Assembly: GCA_002473385.1 (NCBI GenBank)
Contig: DKTR01000043.1
Span: forward strand, 12,096-34,865
DNA: 22,770 nt
From: Lachnospiraceae bacterium UBA7225
Lineage (GTDB): Bacteria > Bacillota > Clostridia > Lachnospirales > Lachnospiraceae
Direction: 5' to 3'
This document shows positions 1-7,184 of this stretch, piece by piece. The stretch's first letter is position 1. Each line of letters begins with the position of its first letter. The notes below the pieces were generated by a model. The model had not been told where the DNA came from. It ran no database searches and was given only the letters and a program-made list of their open reading frames with translations. Both the position numbers and the translations under genes were made by a program.

Positions 1-144
1 CGTACGCGCCACATTTTTTTGTCTGCTCTTCGGCTGCTGACCCTTCACCGCTCCTGCATTTGAAACGCCGTCTCTCTTCTGGCGCAGACATTCTTCATCT
101 ATCTCATAAAAAGCATTCCCATCTATTACAATATGACTTTTCAT
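1..144 (-). CDS. Partial hypothetical protein (N-terminal 48 residues)
   Basis: An open frame reads leftwards from ATG at 144 and runs off the window edge without a stop. An AAGGAG ribosome binding site ends about 6 nt before the ATG, which makes this a genuine gene start. The visible part begins MKSHIVIDGNAFYEIDEEC and becomes basic and polar (Lys/Arg/Gln-rich) after about residue 20. There is no signal peptide or membrane segment. I do not recognise the family, and the function cannot be inferred from 48 residues. It is divergent from the plus-strand pair that starts at 264. Confidence 0.6.
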   Translation of the reverse strand, partial: MKSHIVIDGNAFYEIDEECLRQKRDGVSNAGAVKGQQPKSRQKNVART

Positions 145-200
145 AGAAACTCCTTTTCGTTATTCTATTTTACGTTATGTCAGACCTGCCGAATTGGTGT

Positions 201-234
201 GCCCCGGCATAAATCCGCACGCTCCGGCATATAT
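201..234. repeat. 14-bp imperfect direct repeat, 20-bp period, in divergent intergenic region
   Basis: Two copies of a 14-bp word (GCCCCGGCATAAAT at 201-214 and GCTCCGGCATATAT at 221-234) match at 12 of 14 positions and start exactly 20 bp apart, about two helical turns. They lie between the divergent genes starting at 144 (minus) and 264 (plus). Such spacing suits a regulator that binds tandem sites on one DNA face, but no regulator is identified. The second copy runs into the AT-rich stretch where a -10 element of the plus-strand gene would fall. Confidence 0.35.
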
Positions 235-263
235 ATGATGGAAAAGAATCAAGGAGTTTTTCT

Positions 264-587
264 ATGGAAGATGTTTCAAAGACACCGCTGACTGCCGTGG
301 ACCGGATTGCAGACGGAGAGGGGCTTCAGATGGCTAAAGCAGCAATTCCCTATCTGCCCGTCTCCATACAGAAGGCCTTTTCTGTTTACATCAAAATGAT
401 GGAGGTATCCAATATTCTTTCCTACTATAATAATCCGGTGCATGCCTGCAGCGCGCCGTCCGCCAATCCGGAAGAAATCTTAAATGACATTCTTCCATAT
501 TGCACCGACAACCAGCGCCAGACCATCGACCAGGCAGTAAACCTTATGACGACATTAAAAATGTATCAGGAAATCCAGAAAATGTGA
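264..587 (+). CDS. Hypothetical small helical protein (107 aa)
   Basis: The 107-residue ORF has an AAGGAG ribosome binding site about 8 nt before its ATG. It is predicted soluble and mostly alpha-helical, with no signal peptide or membrane span. The C-terminal third (around residues 75-107) is an amphipathic helix rich in Gln, Met and Lys and ends in QEIQKM. The next gene starts 9 nt after its stop, so the two are almost certainly co-transcribed. The C-terminal patterns of the two proteins resemble each other, which may mean they are diverged paralogues. I do not recognise a named family, and no function is assigned. Confidence 0.7.
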   Translation: MEDVSKTPLTAVDRIADGEGLQMAKAAIPYLPVSIQKAFSVYIKMMEVSNILSYYNNPVHACSAPSANPEEILNDILPYCTDNQRQTIDQAVNLMTTLKMYQEIQKM

Positions 588-596
588 GGGTAGATT

Positions 597-887
597 ATGG
601 CGAACAATGATTTTAGCTGGATGAATAATCCCGCTCTGAAAAATATCGACACGGCGAAGCTGCAGATGCTCATGACATTGGCAAGCCAGGGAAAGGGTAA
701 GTCACAAAAAGAACTGCTGCCATTTCTCATGGCAGCAGCCTCTCAGACAAAATCAAGTGGAAATGCTTTTACAAATGAAGAAGCCAATCTGATCGTGGAG
801 GTCTTAAAGCAGGGAAAATCCCCGGAAGAAACCACAAAAATTGACCAGATGCTCTCGCTCGTCCAGAAAATGAAACAGATGCACTAA
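597..887 (+). CDS. Hypothetical small helical protein (96 aa)
   Basis: This is the second gene of the plus-strand pair. Its GAGG ribosome binding site overlaps the stop of the preceding gene. The product is hydrophilic and helical, with Met/Lys/Gln-rich segments and a C-terminus ending KMKQMH that resembles the end of its neighbour. There is no signal peptide, membrane segment or catalytic motif. The stop codon (TAA at 885-887) overlaps the stop of convergent cinA (TAG, 884-886 on the other strand), so the two converging genes share bases and have no intergenic terminator. Function unknown. Confidence 0.7.
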   Translation: MANNDFSWMNNPALKNIDTAKLQMLMTLASQGKGKSQKELLPFLMAAASQTKSSGNAFTNEEANLIVEVLKQGKSPEETTKIDQMLSLVQKMKQMH

Positions 888-2128
888 TCCTCTTCCTCCA
901 AAATACATTCCCGCAGCATAGTCAGCGCTTTTACCACCGCGCTCTCGCGGATCTTGGCACGCTCTCCCTTAAAATTGAATTCCCTGACGGTAATTCTCCC
1001 ATGGTAAGAACATGCCATGTACACCAATCCGACAGGTTTATCCTTCTCGGTATCCGGACCGGCAATCCCGGTCAGCGAAATGCAGACATCGGAGCCGGTA
1101 ATAAACGCCCCGTTTTTGGCCATTTCCTTTGCTGTTCTATCGCTGACTGCACCGTAATCCTTCAACGTCGTTTTCTTCACGTCGAGCAATTTTCGCTTTG
1201 CACGGTTGCAGTACGTAACAAGTCCCTGCCGGAATACCTCGGAAGCCCCGGGAACATCTGTCAGGCGTGCTGCGAGCATTCCGCCCGTAATGGATTCCGC
1301 CGTCGTGAGTGTCAGTTCCCGCTCACGCAGCATCTGAAGCACTGCCTGCTCCAGCGTCACATGCTCATCCATCGTGTAAATCGCATTGCCAAAGCGGTTT
1401 TTCAGCTCCTTCACCACCGGCTTGATCAGCCGCTTTGCCTCTTTTTCATCCGGGGCACTCGCCGTCACCCGCAGATGAACCTCACCGGTCTTTGCGTAGG
1501 TGGCGATCGTCGGATTCGTCTGACTGTCTATCATATCTTTGATCTGTGTTTCCACCGCACTCTCGCCCACACCACACAGCTTCACCATCACAGAGCAGAT
1601 CACCTCCGGACGCTTTTTATTCAGATAGGGAAAAATATCGTGCTCGAACATCGGCTTTAACTCGTTCGGCGGTCCTGGAAGCAGGATCACCGATTTGCCG
1701 TTTTCCTCGATGATGATGCCGGGCGCTGTGCCATTCTGGTTATCCACCACAATACAGCCCTCCGGAACCATCGCCTGTTTCCAGTTATTTTCCGTAATTT
1801 TCTTCATAGTGCTGTTTTTGAAATATTCCTCAATGCGCTCTCTCGAATGCTGATCCTCCACAAGCTTCCTGCCCATAACGCGCGCAGCAGTTTCTTTCGT
1901 CAGATCATCCTGTGTTGGTCCGAGACCGCCGGACAGGATCACAACATCCGAACGGTCAAGCGCCGTTTTCAGCGTTTCTTCCAGGCGCTTTTCATTATCA
2001 CCCACCGCAGTCTCATAATACAGCGACAGTCCCAGCAGCGCGCATTTTTCAGAAAGATATGCCGCATTTGTGTTCACAATATTTCCAAGTAAAATCTCAG
2101 TGCCAACCGAAATCAGTTCTACGATCAT
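884..2128 (-). CDS. cinA: CinA-type protein: MoCF-like domain plus nicotinamide-nucleotide amidase domain
   Basis: This is a full-length two-domain CinA of 414 aa. The N-terminal molybdopterin-binding-like domain (about residues 1-170) carries SGGLGPTQDD at 66-75; in this family it is linked to pyrophosphatase activity on ADP-ribose or NAD-like substrates. The C-terminal PncC domain (about 258-410) carries TAESITGG at 276-283, with the probable nucleophile Ser279, and TGIAGPD at 353-359. PncC deamidates nicotinamide mononucleotide in NAD recycling. In naturally transformable Gram-positives cinA is competence-induced and sits beside recA, which is not visible here. An AGGAG site precedes the ATG by about 7 nt. 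It is the last gene of the yicC-to-cinA operon, 15 nt after pgsA. Confidence 0.95.
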   Translation of the reverse strand: MIVELISVGTEILLGNIVNTNAAYLSEKCALLGLSLYYETAVGDNEKRLEETLKTALDRSDVVILSGGLGPTQDDLTKETAARVMGRKLVEDQHSRERIEEYFKNSTMKKITENNWKQAMVPEGCIVVDNQNGTAPGIIIEENGKSVILLPGPPNELKPMFEHDIFPYLNKKRPEVICSVMVKLCGVGESAVETQIKDMIDSQTNPTIATYAKTGEVHLRVTASAPDEKEAKRLIKPVVKELKNRFGNAIYTMDEHVTLEQAVLQMLRERELTLTTAESITGGMLAARLTDVPGASEVFRQGLVTYCNRAKRKLLDVKKTTLKDYGAVSDRTAKEMAKNGAFITGSDVCISLTGIAGPDTEKDKPVGLVYMACSYHGRITVREFNFKGERAKIRESAVVKALTMLRECILEEED

Positions 2129-2143
2129 GTTTTTCTCCTCTGT

Positions 2144-2680
2144 CTATGACTGCATACTTAAAACCTGTTTATTTTTCCAGATATAATCGATCAGTGAAAC
2201 AATCGTCAGCGCCAGCGCCAGCCAGATAAATATCTGCTCCAGTACGGCAAACACTCCGCCAAGATCAGCGATCAGCAGAATAATCATAATCATCTGCGAC
2301 GTGGTTTTAAATTTTCCCCACCAGCTCGCTGCAATCACAATTCCATTGTCGGAGGCAATCAGCCGAAAACCGCTGATTGCAAATTCACGGCTGATAATAA
2401 TAATGACAATCCACGCAGGAAGTCTGCCAAGTTCTACCAGGCAGATCATGGCAGCGCTTACCAGCAGCTTGTCCGCCAGCGGATCCATAAATTTCCCAAA
2501 ATTTGTCACCAGATGATTTTTTCTCGCCAGATAACCATCCAGCCAGTCCGTTACACTCGCGAGAACAAAAAACGCCAGTGCGAGGAAGCGGAGATTTCCG
2601 GATTTTCCAACCATCATGCAGATCACAAAGGGAATAATAAGGATCATTCTGGCTGTTGTCAATTTATTCGGCAAATTCAT
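2144..2680 (-). CDS. pgsA: CDP-diacylglycerol--glycerol-3-phosphate 3-phosphatidyltransferase
   Basis: An integral membrane enzyme that makes phosphatidylglycerol phosphate from CDP-diacylglycerol and glycerol-3-phosphate, the committed step to phosphatidylglycerol and cardiolipin. The complete CDP-alcohol phosphotransferase signature is visible: D45, D48-G49, A52-R53, G62, D66 and D70, with the four metal-binding aspartates intact. At 178 aa with several hydrophobic helices it has normal family length. Its ATG lies inside the 3' end of rimO (17-nt overlap), with a GGAG ribosome binding site in rimO coding sequence, so translation is probably coupled. Confidence 0.95.
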   Translation of the reverse strand: MNLPNKLTTARMILIIPFVICMMVGKSGNLRFLALAFFVLASVTDWLDGYLARKNHLVTNFGKFMDPLADKLLVSAAMICLVELGRLPAWIVIIIISREFAISGFRLIASDNGIVIAASWWGKFKTTSQMIMIILLIADLGGVFAVLEQIFIWLALALTIVSLIDYIWKNKQVLSMQS

Positions 2681-4001
2681 TTTCTATCTCTCCTATTAAA
2701 TCGTATTCCAGTGCGCCGGTAATGCGGACCCTGGCAAAATCACCACTCATCATGGTTTCCTGTGTCTCGATAAACAGATATCCGTCAATTCCCGGCGCAT
2801 CTGCATATGTTCTTGCCACATAGACATTCTCATCTGTGAGGTATCCCTCCACCATCGCGGTGACTACTCTCCCGCACATGGCCTCATTTTTATCAAAGAC
2901 AATCTCCTGCTGCAGCTCCATCAGCTCGTCCCTGCGCGCTTCTTTTACATCCTGCGGTATCTGATTCTCCATCGCAGCCGCAGGGGTATCCTCTTCCTGG
3001 GAATAGGTAAATACGCCGAGACGCTCAAATTCTATCTCATCCACAAAAGCCATCAGCTCTTCATGATCTTCCTGCGTCTCTCCCGGAAAACCGGAAATCA
3101 GCGTGGTACGCAGCGCAATATCCGGAATTTCCCGGCGCAGCTTCGCAATGATCTCCGTCAGCTGCTTCTTTGAAGTGCGCCGTCCCATCCGTTTTAAGAT
3201 CCGGTCGCTCGCATGCTGGATAGGCAGATCAAGATAATGACAAATTTTCTTTTCGTCCCTGATTGTTTCAATCAGTTCATCATAAATTTCTTCCGGATAG
3301 CAGTACAGCACGCGGATCCAGCGTAGTCCTCTGATTTTACAGAGCTCTCTGAGCAAAAGATGCAGGCTCTTTTTTCCATACAGATCCACACCGTACAGCG
3401 TAGTCTCCTGCGCCACCAGAATCAGTTCCTTCACACCCTGCCCGGCAAGCTCCTCCGCCTGCTTCAGCAGCCGCTCCATTGGTACACTGCGGTAATTTCC
3501 GCGCACCTTCGGAATAATACAGTAGGTGCAATGCTTATCACACCCCTCAGCAATTTTCAAATGAGCATAATGTCCTCCGGTCGTGACCACACGTCCGGCA
3601 TCCGTCAGCGGCAGCCGGTCCAGTTCCTGGAAGTGCAGGTATTTCTGTCCCGCCAGTACCTTCTCCACCGTCTCAACAATCTCATCGTAGGAAGAGGTGC
3701 CAAGTACGGCATCCACCTCCTCAATTTCTGTTGTAATCTCTTCTTTGTAACGCTGTGCCAGACAGCCGGTGACGATTAACGCCCGGCAGGTTCCTTTTTT
3801 GCGGTACTCCGCCATCTCCAGAATCGTCTGGACACTCTCTTCTTTTGCGTCATTGATAAAACAGCAGGTATTGACAATAATAATATCCGCCTGCTCCTCA
3901 TCATCCGTCATGGTGTAACCCTTCCTGCCAAGAAGCCCTAACATTTCTTCAGAATCCACCAGGTTCTTGTCACAGCCAAGCGAAATGAACAATATTTTCA
4001 T
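2664..4001 (-). CDS. rimO: Ribosomal protein uS12 methylthiotransferase RimO
   Basis: A radical-SAM methylthiotransferase that adds a methylthio group to a conserved aspartate of ribosomal protein S12. The N-terminal MTTase domain has Cys10, Cys46 and Cys80 as probable ligands of the auxiliary iron-sulfur cluster. The radical SAM motif CxxxCxxC is at Cys154, Cys158 and Cys161 (CDKHCTYC). A C-terminal TRAM domain occupies about residues 375-440. Length (445 aa) is typical. The SLGCDKNLVDSE start and the sequence around the SAM cysteines favour RimO over MiaB. The start overlaps the DUF308 gene stop as ATGA, so translation is likely coupled. Confidence 0.96.
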   Translation of the reverse strand: MKILFISLGCDKNLVDSEEMLGLLGRKGYTMTDDEEQADIIIVNTCCFINDAKEESVQTILEMAEYRKKGTCRALIVTGCLAQRYKEEITTEIEEVDAVLGTSSYDEIVETVEKVLAGQKYLHFQELDRLPLTDAGRVVTTGGHYAHLKIAEGCDKHCTYCIIPKVRGNYRSVPMERLLKQAEELAGQGVKELILVAQETTLYGVDLYGKKSLHLLLRELCKIRGLRWIRVLYCYPEEIYDELIETIRDEKKICHYLDLPIQHASDRILKRMGRRTSKKQLTEIIAKLRREIPDIALRTTLISGFPGETQEDHEELMAFVDEIEFERLGVFTYSQEEDTPAAAMENQIPQDVKEARRDELMELQQEIVFDKNEAMCGRVVTAMVEGYLTDENVYVARTYADAPGIDGYLFIETQETMMSGDFARVRITGALEYDLIGEIENEFAE

Positions 4002-4666
4002 AATTCGTGTTCTCCATTACCCTTTGCCCCATCTGTGTGAATTACTGCAGTAATCTCCTCTGATACATCTACGGCATCTGCTTTCACATCCATAACATCA
4101 TAGCGGCCATTCTCTGCCACTTTGCGCAGATGTTTTACCAGATAGCCAATCCAGAAAATACCGGCAAGGTTTCCGACGCCGTCCGCGATCAGCGAAATAC
4201 CAATCAGAACGACAATCACCTCCAGTCCCTCAAACGGGTTAGCGATCAGCAGTACTCCGGTCACAAGCAGCGCAACGGCAAAAATCAGCATAATGTACCA
4301 TCTGCGCGAACCAAAGCGCTTCAGATCAAAGGCATTCTGTAATTTTACAATTGATCCAAGAAGCGCCACAATGCCAAGTGCAAACGGTATAATCTCCAGC
4401 ACATACTCCATTTTCAGCAAAATATACACGCCGGTAGCAATGCCGACAATACCGCATACCATATCCATCTGCATTACGCTCTGCAGCTTATCCTTCACAA
4501 AATACATGATCAGATGGGTACATCCAAAAATAATCATTCCGACGCCAAAAACGTAACAAAACGTTTTTACCGATATATCCGGCCAGATCAGCAGCACAAG
4601 TCCAAGTACAATGTAGGCTGCCGATAATACGCAAAAGCTCTTTTTTACTTCTCTGATCTGTTCCAT
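3998..4666 (-). CDS. DUF308 / HdeD-type integral membrane protein
   Basis: The 222-aa protein has about six hydrophobic helices arranged as repeated pairs, with short glycine-containing motifs (GLVLLIWPDIS, GVYILLKMEY, GVLLIANPFEG) typical of DUF308/HdeD proteins. After the last helix (about residue 180) comes a polar, acidic tail of about 40 residues. The biochemical role of DUF308 proteins is poorly defined; E. coli HdeD is linked to acid stress, but that should not be carried over here. The ribosome binding site is AGGAGG, 7 nt before the ATG. It lies between rpoZ and rimO and shares an ATGA junction with rimO. Confidence 0.85.
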   Translation of the reverse strand: MEQIREVKKSFCVLSAAYIVLGLVLLIWPDISVKTFCYVFGVGMIIFGCTHLIMYFVKDKLQSVMQMDMVCGIVGIATGVYILLKMEYVLEIIPFALGIVALLGSIVKLQNAFDLKRFGSRRWYIMLIFAVALLVTGVLLIANPFEGLEVIVVLIGISLIADGVGNLAGIFWIGYLVKHLRKVAENGRYDVMDVKADAVDVSEEITAVIHTDGAKGNGEHEL

Positions 4667-4700
4667 GTTTTGTCCTCCTGGACATCTTTTTCAGTCTCTC

Positions 4701-5072
4701 CTACTGCTCCTCTGCAGATGTTTCCTCCGCCGGTTCTTCCAAAGCCGCCTCTGAAAGCTCCCCTGCCGTTACTTCCGCATTCTGTGTCTCCTCCAGAATA
4801 TCATCTGTTTCCTGCATTTCACTGATTTCCAGTTCTTCCGCCGCGTCCTCCGGCAGAATTTTTATAAGCCCCTTGCTCAGCTCATCTACAGCAATACTGA
4901 GCGGCTTGTTGATCGGCGGCATGGACAAAGGCTTTCTGCCGTCAATCAGCTGCCTTGCTCTTTTTGCCGTCGCCAGCACAATGGAATAACGGCTGTTTAC
5001 TACCGGCGCTTCCCCTGCCTCTGCCTCACTGTTTACTACTTTAATCAATTCTGCGTAAGATGGATGTAACAT
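4701..5072 (-). CDS. rpoZ: DNA-directed RNA polymerase omega subunit, with acidic C-terminal extension
   Basis: The omega subunit helps assemble RNA polymerase by chaperoning beta-prime. The family core is visible in residues 1-72: MLHPSYAEL, then NSRYSIVLATAKRARQL at about 26-42, then KPLSIAVDEL. It is followed by about 50 residues that are almost entirely Glu, Asp, Ala, Ser and Thr, making the protein 123 aa against 65-90 for most omegas. The tail looks disordered. The ribosome binding site AGGAGG is 7 nt before the ATG. It lies 34 nt after gmk, the classic gmk-rpoZ order. Confidence 0.93.
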   Translation of the reverse strand: MLHPSYAELIKVVNSEAEAGEAPVVNSRYSIVLATAKRARQLIDGRKPLSMPPINKPLSIAVDELSKGLIKILPEDAAEELEISEMQETDDILEETQNAEVTAGELSEAALEEPAEETSAEEQ

Positions 5073-5106
5073 AATTTTTCCTCCTCATTTTCTGTCTGTG
5101 ATATTT

Positions 5107-5730
5107 TTATTTAAATTTTTTCATATCCTCCTGGAGCACCTTTACAAAGTCTTCATTCCGCTGTACCCGGAAATGCTCGCTCTGGATGATCGCGTGGGTC
5201 TTCTGTACGCATTCATCAATCTGATCGTTGACTACCAGATAGTCATATTTGAAAATATATTCCGTTTCCTCAATCGCACGATGCAGACGTTTTTTAATAA
5301 TCTCCGGTGTCTCCGTGCCCCTGCCCTTCAGACGCTTCTGCAAAGTATCCGCATCGGGCGGAACCACAAACAAAAGCAGCGTATCAGGGAATTTTTCTTT
5401 AATTTTCAATGCGCCCTGCATTTCAATCTCCAGGATCACATCCTTTCCCTCCGCCAGCTTTTGTTCCACATAGTCGCGCGGCGTACCATAGTAATTGTCC
5501 ACATACTGGGCGTACTCGATCAGTTCCTCTGACCGGATCATCTCCTGGAATTCTTCTCTTGTCTTAAAGAAATAGTGAACGCCGTCCTTTTCTCCCTGAC
5601 GCGGACTGCGCGTGGTCGCTGAAACAGAAAGCGCATAATTGTCGTATTTTTCAAGCAGTGCGGAAACGAGTGTTCCTTTTCCGGTTCCCGCAAATCCGGA
5701 AATTACCAGCAATATCCCTTTATGCCTCAT
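5107..5730 (-). CDS. gmk: Guanylate kinase
   Basis: It phosphorylates GMP and dGMP to the diphosphates with ATP. The P-loop is SGFAGTGKGT at residues 11-20, followed by the guanylate kinase core (TTRSPRQGEKDGVHY, the GMP-binding YGT segment, and LEIEMQGALKIKE). I place the start at the ATG at 5730 (207 aa): AAGGGGAG precedes it, and MRHKGILLVISGF matches the family N-terminus. The ATG at 5751 has a purine run touching the start codon, which is too close. The gene overlaps the end of remA by 11 nt. Confidence 0.95.
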   Translation of the reverse strand: MRHKGILLVISGFAGTGKGTLVSALLEKYDNYALSVSATTRSPRQGEKDGVHYFFKTREEFQEMIRSEELIEYAQYVDNYYGTPRDYVEQKLAEGKDVILEIEMQGALKIKEKFPDTLLLFVVPPDADTLQKRLKGRGTETPEIIKKRLHRAIEETEYIFKYDYLVVNDQIDECVQKTHAIIQSEHFRVQRNEDFVKVLQEDMKKFK

Positions 5731-5992
5731 CGCTCTCCCCTTTTCCGTCATCTCCCATCATCTGAAACCGTTTTGCCAGCGTTTCCGGCTGAAGAGAAGA
5801 TAGTACAACATAATCGTTTTCCGTGACAATAACGGATTTGGTTCGTCTGCCCTGCGTCGCATCTATCACCTTGCCGAGCTGCCGTGCATTCTGCACCATG
5901 CGCTTCACCGGCGCCGCCTCCGGACCGACTACGGCTATAATCTTCGCCGTATTTACCACATTTCCAAAACCAATATTCATTAATCTAGCCAA
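5720..5992 (-). CDS. remA: RemA-type DNA-binding regulator (DUF370), TTG start
   Basis: RemA in Bacillus subtilis is a ring- or filament-forming DNA-binding protein that activates biofilm matrix and osmoprotection genes; in clostridia it sits in this yicC-remA-gmk cluster. The diagnostic core is NIGFGNVVNTAKIIAVVGP, then APVKRMVQNARQLGKVIDAT, GRRTKSVIV and SLQPETLAKRF. I chose the TTG at 5992, giving a 90-aa protein starting MARLMNIGFGN like family members, with GGGAG about 5 nt upstream. The GTG at 6004 has no ribosome binding site and the ATG at 5980 is too far from one. The regulon in this organism cannot be read from the window. Confidence 0.92.
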   Translation of the reverse strand: MARLMNIGFGNVVNTAKIIAVVGPEAAPVKRMVQNARQLGKVIDATQGRRTKSVIVTENDYVVLSSLQPETLAKRFQMMGDDGKGESDEA

Positions 5993-6004
5993 CTTTTCTC
6001 CCAC

Positions 6005-6883
6005 CTATTCAATGTTCTGGATCTGTTCTCTCACTTTTTCAATTTCTGTTTTTAAATTGATCGCCAGATTTGAGGTCTCCAGGTCATTTGCCTTGGATAA
6101 AATAGTATTTGCCTCCCGGTTCATCTCCTGTGCAATAAAGTCGAGCTTTCTGCCGACGCTTCCTCCTTGCTCCAGTTCAGCGCGCATACTGTCAATATGG
6201 CTCTTTAAGCGGACTGTCTCCTCATCCGTGCAGATCTTGTCTGCAAACAGCACTACCTCTGACGCAATTCTGCCCTCCTCAATCTGCGTATCTCCGAGCA
6301 GCTCATGTACTTTATCTGTCAGCTTCTCGCGATATGCCGCAAGAATCTGCGGGAAGCGGGTCTCTACCGCCTCAACATCGCTTCTCATGCCATCCAGCTT
6401 TTCCGAGAGATCGCGCTTCAGCGCCTCGCCCTCGCGGATACGGCTCTCCGTAAACTGTCCGCAGGCTTCCTGCAGCGCGCCTTCCAGGATCGCCCACAGC
6501 TCCTTTTCATCCACTACCTGTTCTTCCATTGTCAGAACCTCCGGGCATCTTCCAAGCATAGAAACCCGGATATCGTCCTCCAGTCCAAAGGTCTCCGCCA
6601 TCCTGCGGAAATACTTGAGATACTCAGCCGCAATCCCCTCATTGTATTTCAGAGAGACGTTTTCCTCTGTCATGTCCTCATAGGAAATAAAAACGTCCAC
6701 CTTTCCTCTCTGAATATAGTTTTTCAGATATCCGCGGATTGCAGATTCAAAAAAGCTGAGTTTCTTGGGCATCTTAATGCTGACATCAAAATACCGGTGA
6801 TTTACGGCTTTCATTTCTACTGTGAATTTTCGTTCGCCCTGCTGGTTTTCCCCGCGGCCGAACCCTGTCATGCTTTTTATCAT
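6005..6883 (-). CDS. yicC: YicC/YloC-family endoribonuclease
   Basis: The N-terminus MIKSMTGFGRGE and the C-terminal EMNREANTILSKANDLE segment (DUF1732) are hallmarks of the YicC/YloC family, at the usual length of about 292 aa. Members are RNA endonucleases; E. coli YicC affects turnover of the small RNA RyhB and B. subtilis YloC cleaves RNA. The middle is strongly helical and acidic (about residues 150-230). It is first in the eight-gene operon, with a consensus promoter 50-80 nt upstream and a weak AAGGG ribosome binding site. Its TAG stop directly abuts the remA leader. Confidence 0.93.
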   Translation of the reverse strand: MIKSMTGFGRGENQQGERKFTVEMKAVNHRYFDVSIKMPKKLSFFESAIRGYLKNYIQRGKVDVFISYEDMTEENVSLKYNEGIAAEYLKYFRRMAETFGLEDDIRVSMLGRCPEVLTMEEQVVDEKELWAILEGALQEACGQFTESRIREGEALKRDLSEKLDGMRSDVEAVETRFPQILAAYREKLTDKVHELLGDTQIEEGRIASEVVLFADKICTDEETVRLKSHIDSMRAELEQGGSVGRKLDFIAQEMNREANTILSKANDLETSNLAINLKTEIEKVREQIQNIE

Positions 6884-6933
6884 TTTTTTATTACCCTTTT
6901 TTTATATTATGGCATAAATAACCACTCTAAAAC

Positions 6934-6962
6934 ATTATACGGCAATTTGATTTTTCAGTCAA
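6934..6962 (-). promoter_or_regulatory. Sigma-A promoter of the yicC-remA-gmk-rpoZ-DUF308-rimO-pgsA-cinA operon
   Basis: On the minus strand the -35 box is TTGACT (6957-6962) and the -10 box is a perfect TATAAT (6934-6939), separated by exactly 17 nt. Transcription would start near 6927, about 44 nt before the yicC ATG. No other strong promoter or terminator is seen down to cinA. Confidence 0.8.
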
Positions 6963-7068
6963 TCGCTAATCCTCATTCAATTCTAAAACCTTTGTAAATG
7001 TAATAACAGCTATCCGGTCATACAGCAAATCTGCAATATACATGCGTGTAAACAGATATTTCTGAGAC

Positions 7069-7097
7069 TTGCCAGGTCTGCGCGCATCTGCTATAAT
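7069..7097 (+). promoter_or_regulatory. Sigma-A promoter of rqcH with extended -10
   Basis: TTGCCA (7069-7074) and TATAAT (7092-7097) are separated by 17 nt. A TGC just before the -10 gives an extended -10 element. Transcription would start near 7104, leaving a leader of about 80 nt that contains the inverted repeat at 7127-7159. Confidence 0.8.
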
Positions 7098-7126
7098 ATA
7101 GAACACTGTAGCTATGGCAGTTTTTT

Positions 7127-7159
7127 CCGTCTTTAGGATGCAAATACTCTTAAAGACGG
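7127..7159 (+). promoter_or_regulatory. Perfect 9-bp inverted repeat in the rqcH 5' leader
   Basis: CCGTCTTTA (7127-7135) and TAAAGACGG (7151-7159) are perfect complements around a 15-nt loop. The hairpin ends about 11 nt before the rqcH ribosome binding site (AAAGGA, 7171-7176). No T-run follows, so it is not a simple terminator. It could stabilise the mRNA, modulate initiation, or be an operator in DNA. Confidence 0.5.
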
Positions 7160-7184
7160 CATGTTTTCAGAAAGGAAGAATCCA

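Larger units (their letters stand above)
6884..7184. other. Divergent intergenic region between yicC and rqcH
   Basis: About 300 bp without a gene. It holds the minus-strand yicC promoter (6934-6962), the plus-strand rqcH promoter (7069-7097) and an inverted repeat in the rqcH leader (7127-7159). The stretch 6963-7068 between the two promoters is AT-rich; I see no further gene, terminator or clear operator in it. Confidence 0.7.

Noticed and set aside
1001..1660. 219-aa plus-strand ORF
   Set aside because: A shadow of cinA, with His/Arg/Leu-rich translation and no start signals.
5823..6683. 286-aa plus-strand ORF
   Set aside because: It is antisense to yicC and remA, is Ser/Arg-rich low-complexity, and has no ribosome binding site or family motif; the minus-strand genes explain the sequence.
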